Origin: JARKQH01 sp964631605 | GTDB lineage: Bacteria; Verrucomicrobiota; Verrucomicrobiia; Limisphaerales; UBA8199 | DNA: 38,518 nucleotides | Assembly (NCBI GenBank): GCA_964631605.1 | Contig: CAZVYG010000050.1 | Coordinates: 1 to 38,518 of the forward strand | Direction: 5' to 3' | Shown: piece after piece, positions 35,159 through 38,518 of the stretch | Layout: each line of letters opens with the position of its first letter | How positions within the stretch are numbered: position 1 is the first letter of the stretch | Translations under genes and position numbers: made by a program | The notes under the pieces: generated by a model | What the model was told of the DNA's origin: nothing | Databases searched by the model: none | The model's input: the letters and a program-made list of their open reading frames with translations, nothing else

Positions 35159-36037
35159 TTAATGGGCCGCCAGCCAGTTCTCCCCCACCCCAATCTCCAC
35201 CACCAGCGGAACGTCCAACGGAATCGCCTTCGTCATCCGCTCCTCGACCAACGCCCGCACCTCCCCCTCCTCGGGACCATACAAATCGAACACCAACTCG
35301 TCGTGGACCTGAAGCACCATCCGGGTCTTCAATCGCCGGCCCTCCAGATCGCGATGGATCAACACCATGGCCAGCTTGATCAAATCGGCCGCCGTGCCCT
35401 GGATGGGCGCGTTGATCGCGTTCCGTTCCGCGGCGCTCCGCACGGTGTTGTTCGAGGAACTGATGTCCCGAATATAGCGCCGCCGGCCCAACAGCGTTTC
35501 GACATACCCATGCCGCCGCGCAAAGGCCAGGGTTTCATCCATGTACTTCCGAATGCCGGCAAACTGCGCAAAGTATTGCTCGATGATATCGCCGGCTTCC
35601 TTCCTTGAAATCCCCAGCCGCTGCGCCAGGCCAAACGCCGAAATCCCATAAGCAATCCCGTAGTTGATCATCTTCGCCTTGCGCCGCATCTCCGGCGTCA
35701 CCATCTCCGGAAAGACCCCGAACACCCGCGCCGCCGTGGCCGTATGAACGTCCGCGCCCGTCTGAAAAGCCTCCAGCAAGCCGGGCTCGCGGCTCAGCGC
35801 GGCGATGATCCGCAATTCAATCTGCGAGTAATCCGCCGACATCAGCCGGTAGTCCGCGTCCCGCGGCACAAACGCCTTGCGGATTTCCTGCCCGCGCTCG
35901 GTCCGGATCGGGATGTTCTGCAGGTTCGGATCCTGCGAGCTCAGCCTGCCGGTGGCCGTCATCACCTGGTTAAACGTCGTGTGGATGCGGCCCGTGCGGC
36001 CGCAAATCGCCGCGGGCAGAGCGTCCGCGTACGTGGA
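35159..36037 (-). pseudogene. polA: polA 3' part: polymerase domain cut off by an amber codon
   Basis: This segment continues in the same frame after the TAG at 36038-36040. It encodes the rest of DNA polymerase I: STYADALPAAICGRTGRIHT, TATGRLSSQDPNLQNIP, motif A DYSQIELR, the O helix RRKAKMINYGIAYG, and motif C VHDELVFD. The C-terminus is intact (ENWLAAH). All catalytic residues for polymerisation are here. If the stop is real, expression needs suppression or re-initiation (GTG 35965 or ATG 35962, which would omit part of the thumb-palm junction). The O-helix Phe of the E. coli enzyme is Tyr here (codon 35660-35662). Confidence 0.9.
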
Positions 36038-37993
36038 CTACAATTTTGCCGCGGCCCGATACTCCAGCAACCGCCGCGCAATCTCGTGGTCCGCCGCCAG
36101 CGCCGCCAGCGTTTGCTCGTCGGTCGCGTATTGGCCGGTGGGCGTCTTTTTCGGCGCGCCGCTCAATTTCAACTGCTCGAACAAAACCTGCCCGAGCTGG
36201 CGCGGCGAGTTGAGGTTGAACGTCGTGCCGGCAAGCTGGTAAATCGCCCGCTCCTGCTGGTCCATTTCCTTGGCCAGTTGCTCGGCAAATTCCCTCAGCG
36301 CGGCGGCGTCCACCCGGATGCCCTCGAATTCCATACTCACCAGGACGGGAATGAGCGGCGATTCAATCTCCTGGAAGACCCGGTCCTGCCCCTTCTCTCC
36401 GAGCTGCGGCGCCAGCGCCGCGCGCAATTGCAGCGCCAGGTCGGCTCGTTCCACCGCGTAATCCACCTGTTTCGCCGGTGGCAGCGCCGCCACGCGCGCC
36501 TTCGCGCTCTGTCCCTTGTCCGGTTTGGGCAGTGGGAGCGGGCTGTACCCCAGGAACGATTCGGCCAGGTATTCCAGGCTGTGCCGCATCTCCGGCTCGA
36601 TCAGGCTGTGCGCCACCAGGGTGTCAAATAAGCTGCCGCGCACGACCACCCCGTGCCAGCGCAACACCCCCAGATCGAACTTCAAATCATGCCCGGTCTT
36701 GGCAATCGTGCCGGATTCCAGAACCGGCCGGAACTCCTCCAGCAGTTCCCTGGCTTGCTCCGGGTCCTCGGGAAAAAGCACGCACGCCCCGCTGCGGGGC
36801 TCGAGCGAGAAAGCCAGCCCGGCCAACCGTGCCTCGCGGGGATTGGCCTCGGTGGCCAGAACGTGAAGGGCAAAACCGGTGCTCGCGCCCAGCCGGGTCG
36901 CCCACCGCTTCCGGTCCGCTGCGGTGGTCAGCCATTCATATTGATGCGGCGTCCCCTCCAGCGTGGCCAGGCGCGCTCCCCCGCCCGCCCTTGCGGGCGG
37001 TGCCGCCGGCGCTTCCCCCTCCAGAACCAATTCGCTTTGAGCGGCGGCAACCGTGGCTGCGGCCCTCGCTGCGGGCGCCGATGGCGGCTCCGCAGCCCGG
37101 TAGCCCCGCCCCGCTTTGAAGTCCTCGCCAAACAGCCGCCGGCCAATCGAGTTGAACTCGAATTCCACCATGAAATCCTTGAGCTTTTCCTCGTCCGGCG
37201 CCTGCCGCCCGAGCTGGTCCAGCGCGACCTCGCAGGGCACGTCGCATGAAATGGTGACCAACCGCTTGGAAAGCAGCGCCAGGTCCCGATGCTTCTCGAG
37301 ATTCTCGCGCAACCGGCCGCTCAATTCACCCGCATGCGCCAGCGTTTCCTCCACACTGCCGTACTGCCCGATCAGTTTGATCGCCGTCTTCTCCCCAATC
37401 CCGGGCACGCCCGGGATGTTGTCCGAGGAATCCCCCATCAGCGCCAGGACATCCACCACCTGCGCCGGGTGTTGGATCCCCCAGCGCCGGCATATCTCCG
37501 CCACCCCCAGAATCTCCGCCTCCTCGCCCATCCGCCCCGGCTTGTAAATGAACGTGCGCTCGGTGACGAGTTGCCCGAAATCCTTGTCGGGCGTCACCAT
37601 GTACGAAACAAAACCCTCGGGCTCGGCCCGCCGCACCAGCGTGCCGATCAAGTCATCCGCCTCATACCCGTCCACGGCCAGGATCGGAATGCGAAACGCC
37701 TCCAACAGCCGCCGCAGGTGTGGCAACGCCTGGCTGAGGTCCTCGGGCATGACCTGCCGCGTCGCCTTGTATTGGGCATACTCGCGATGCCGCTCCGTTG
37801 GCGCTTCCGTGTCGAACGCGACCGCCAGGTGCGTCGGCTCCTGCCGCGCCAGGATGTCCAGCAGCGTCTGCGTGAACCCATACAGCGCCGACGTGTTGAA
37901 ACCTTTCGACGTGAAGATCGGCCGCGAAATCAACGCGAAATGCGCCCGGTAAATCAACGCCATCCCGTCCAGCAAAAAAAGTTTCTTGCCCAT
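36038..37993 (-). CDS. polA: DNA polymerase I, N-terminal part ending at an in-frame amber codon
   Basis: These 651 codons encode the 5'-3' exonuclease (LLDGMALIYRAHFA, VDGYEADDLIG, TPDKDFGQL, GDSSDNIPGVPGIGEKTA, all acidic ligands present). A 3'-5' exonuclease-like domain follows that has lost most of its acidic active site (FALHVLAT in place of the D-x-E motif, YAVER in place of YxxxD; only LKFD is kept). The start of the polymerase thumb follows, up to LLEYRAAAKL. Homologues continue K-S-T-Y; here that lysine position is TAG (36038-36040). A single A-to-T change from AAG would explain it. The full reading frame would give 944 residues, the normal polA length. Start ATG 37993; GTG 38002 is the alternative. 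Confidence 0.9.
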   Translation of the reverse strand: MGKKLFLLDGMALIYRAHFALISRPIFTSKGFNTSALYGFTQTLLDILARQEPTHLAVAFDTEAPTERHREYAQYKATRQVMPEDLSQALPHLRRLLEAFRIPILAVDGYEADDLIGTLVRRAEPEGFVSYMVTPDKDFGQLVTERTFIYKPGRMGEEAEILGVAEICRRWGIQHPAQVVDVLALMGDSSDNIPGVPGIGEKTAIKLIGQYGSVEETLAHAGELSGRLRENLEKHRDLALLSKRLVTISCDVPCEVALDQLGRQAPDEEKLKDFMVEFEFNSIGRRLFGEDFKAGRGYRAAEPPSAPAARAAATVAAAQSELVLEGEAPAAPPARAGGGARLATLEGTPHQYEWLTTAADRKRWATRLGASTGFALHVLATEANPREARLAGLAFSLEPRSGACVLFPEDPEQARELLEEFRPVLESGTIAKTGHDLKFDLGVLRWHGVVVRGSLFDTLVAHSLIEPEMRHSLEYLAESFLGYSPLPLPKPDKGQSAKARVAALPPAKQVDYAVERADLALQLRAALAPQLGEKGQDRVFQEIESPLIPVLVSMEFEGIRVDAAALREFAEQLAKEMDQQERAIYQLAGTTFNLNSPRQLGQVLFEQLKLSGAPKKTPTGQYATDEQTLAALAADHEIARRLLEYRAAAKL

Positions 37994-38207
37994 GTCTCCC
38001 ACGCTAGCCCGAATCAGCCCGAAATGCCCGTTTTTTCCGCCGTCCCGGCGCGACAGCCCCCCGCCTGCACCCCCTATTCTCCATCCTCTTCATCTTGCAA
38101 TTCGCCCGGCGCTGCCGCGAGCTTTCAGGCCCGGAGAACCGGCCTGGTTGCAGAACCCGGCTCCCGGCCTCTCCGACTCCAGACCGGGGCCGGAGACCCC
38201 GACAACC

Positions 38208-38227
38208 GGCAGACCGCGAGGTCTGCC
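38208..38227. repeat. REP-like perfect palindrome
   Basis: GGCAGACC and GGTCTGCC form a perfect 8-bp stem around a GCGA tetraloop. Together with the palindrome at 38307 it makes this non-coding stretch look like a mosaic of REP-type elements. Dispersal elsewhere in the genome cannot be tested from one window. Confidence 0.6.
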
Positions 38228-38306
38228 CCACACCCGAGGCCTGGCGCAGTCCAGGACGCACGGGCGTTGGCCGGGGGCGCTGGAAGGTCGCGAAGCGTCT
38301 TGGAGT

Positions 38307-38324
38307 GCGGCAGTCCCCTGCCGC
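38307..38324. repeat. REP-like palindrome followed by T run
   Basis: GCGGCAG and CTGCCGC form a perfect 7-bp stem with a TCCC loop, followed by TTTT on the plus strand. It could be a REP-type repeat or an intrinsic terminator for plus-strand transcription; no plus-strand gene ends here, so a repeat element is preferred. In one frame this segment reads ECGSPLPLF, a peptide string I associate with repeats in verrucomicrobial genomes (from memory, unverified). Confidence 0.5.
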
Positions 38325-38370
38325 TTTTCCCCGCCGGCGCGTCGAAAAGGTGCTGAGCAGTCGGGCCGAG

Positions 38371-38439
38371 CACCTTCCCACCTTCTCACCTTCGCACCTT
38401 CTCACCTTCTTACTTCCCACCTCTCACCTTGCCACCTCG
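38371..38439. repeat. 8-bp tandem repeat of CACCTTCT type
   Basis: About eight to nine successive units of roughly 8 bp (CACCTTCC, CACCTTCT, CACCTTCG, CACCTTCT, CACCTTCT, then more degenerate units) run from 38371 to 38439. The opposite strand reads AGAAGGTG. Unit number may vary between strains. Confidence 0.85.
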
Positions 38440-38442
38440 CCG

Positions 38443-38518
38443 CTGGTGAGCCAAATTGGCTTTACCAACAACGGTGCGTGGCGCATGACGACGACCAAGG
38501 CCTACGATTCCCTCAACC
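38443..38518 (+). pseudogene. RHS/YD-repeat-like coding fragment at window edge
   Basis: The last 76 bases read LVSQIGFTNNGAWRMTTTKA followed by YDSLN. This is the phrasing of RHS/YD repeats, where a Y-D-x-L-N-R motif follows a short strand. No start codon with context precedes it; the frame runs back into the low-complexity CACCTTCT repeat. It may be the truncated beginning of a broken RHS gene or the middle of one whose 5' part was lost. The window ends before its extent can be judged. Confidence 0.4.

Larger units (their letters stand above)
37994..38518. other. Non-coding, palindrome- and repeat-rich region beyond polA
   Basis: About 520 bp without a supportable complete gene. It holds the polA promoter region, GC-rich palindromes (38208-38227, 38307-38324), 8-bp tandem repeats (38371-38439) and a short RHS-like coding fragment at the window edge. 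Open frames here translate into Arg/Pro-rich sequence with no family resemblance. Confidence 0.6.

Noticed and set aside
36038..36040. TAG read as a reassigned sense codon (for example pyrrolysine)
   Set aside because: Several genes in the window end normally at TAG and no pyrrolysine genes are visible; a point mutation or sequence error is simpler.

Overview
The window is a GC-rich bacterial segment that most likely comes from a Verrucomicrobiota genome (Limisphaerales/Pedosphaera-like). This is inferred from gene content, not from a marker gene. The signs are four type IV pilin-like (pseudopilin) genes with an almost invariant FTLIELLVVIAIIAIL start, secreted proteins carrying a 'W-x-L-x-x-x-T ... 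FF/FYRL' module, paired FG-GAP/VCBS proteins, a TMTC-like membrane protein with TPRs, and few clear Shine-Dalgarno sequences. TAA, TAG and TGA are all used as normal stops.

Region 1 (1-10.9 kb) holds three homologous two-gene cassettes. Each pairs a secreted beta-sandwich protein with a pseudopilin. Cassette 1 (76-1322) kept its pseudopilin, but its secreted-protein gene lost about 2.2 kb internally and is a pseudogene. Cassette 2 (1532-4985) is complete and its secreted protein carries a glycosidase-like barrel plus a DUF4832-like domain. Cassette 3 (8882-10843) has only the beta-sandwich and a C-terminal module. Between cassettes 2 and 3 lie a secreted GH2 beta-galactosidase and a divergent PAS-AraC regulator.

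Region 2 (10.97-18.74 kb) is a co-directional carbohydrate cluster: cupin, PfkB sugar kinase, two secreted FG-GAP proteins, a secreted protein of unknown function, an MFS transporter and a Gfo/Idh/MocA oxidoreductase, with three start/stop overlaps. Together with region 1 it suggests a program of extracellular glycan breakdown, uptake, and cytoplasmic oxidation and phosphorylation.

Region 3 (18.9-24.4 kb) has tRNA-Thr(UGU), an OPT oligopeptide transporter, an MFS (possibly peptide) transporter and a secreted serine hydrolase. Region 4 (24.4-31.7 kb) has a large secreted protein with a textbook terminator, then a TMTC-like/TPR membrane protein, a fourth pseudopilin and a Wzy_C/PglL-like ligase with TPRs. 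This last trio could be a pilin-like O-glycosylation neighbourhood. Region 5 (31.8-35.1 kb) is a FecR-domain protein with a strong promoter and terminator, followed directly by a CHASE2 adenylate/guanylate cyclase.

Region 6 (35.2-38.5 kb) is polA on the minus strand, interrupted by an in-frame amber codon just before the polymerase palm motifs. Beyond it lie palindrome-rich non-coding DNA, a run of 8-bp tandem repeats and a fragment resembling an RHS/YD-repeat gene that runs off the window.

The observations most worth a second look are the amber-interrupted polA, the repeated secreted-protein/pseudopilin cassette with its decayed duplicate, the pseudopilin flanked by two TPR-fused glycosyltransferase-like membrane proteins, and the terminator wedged between fecR and the cyclase gene.
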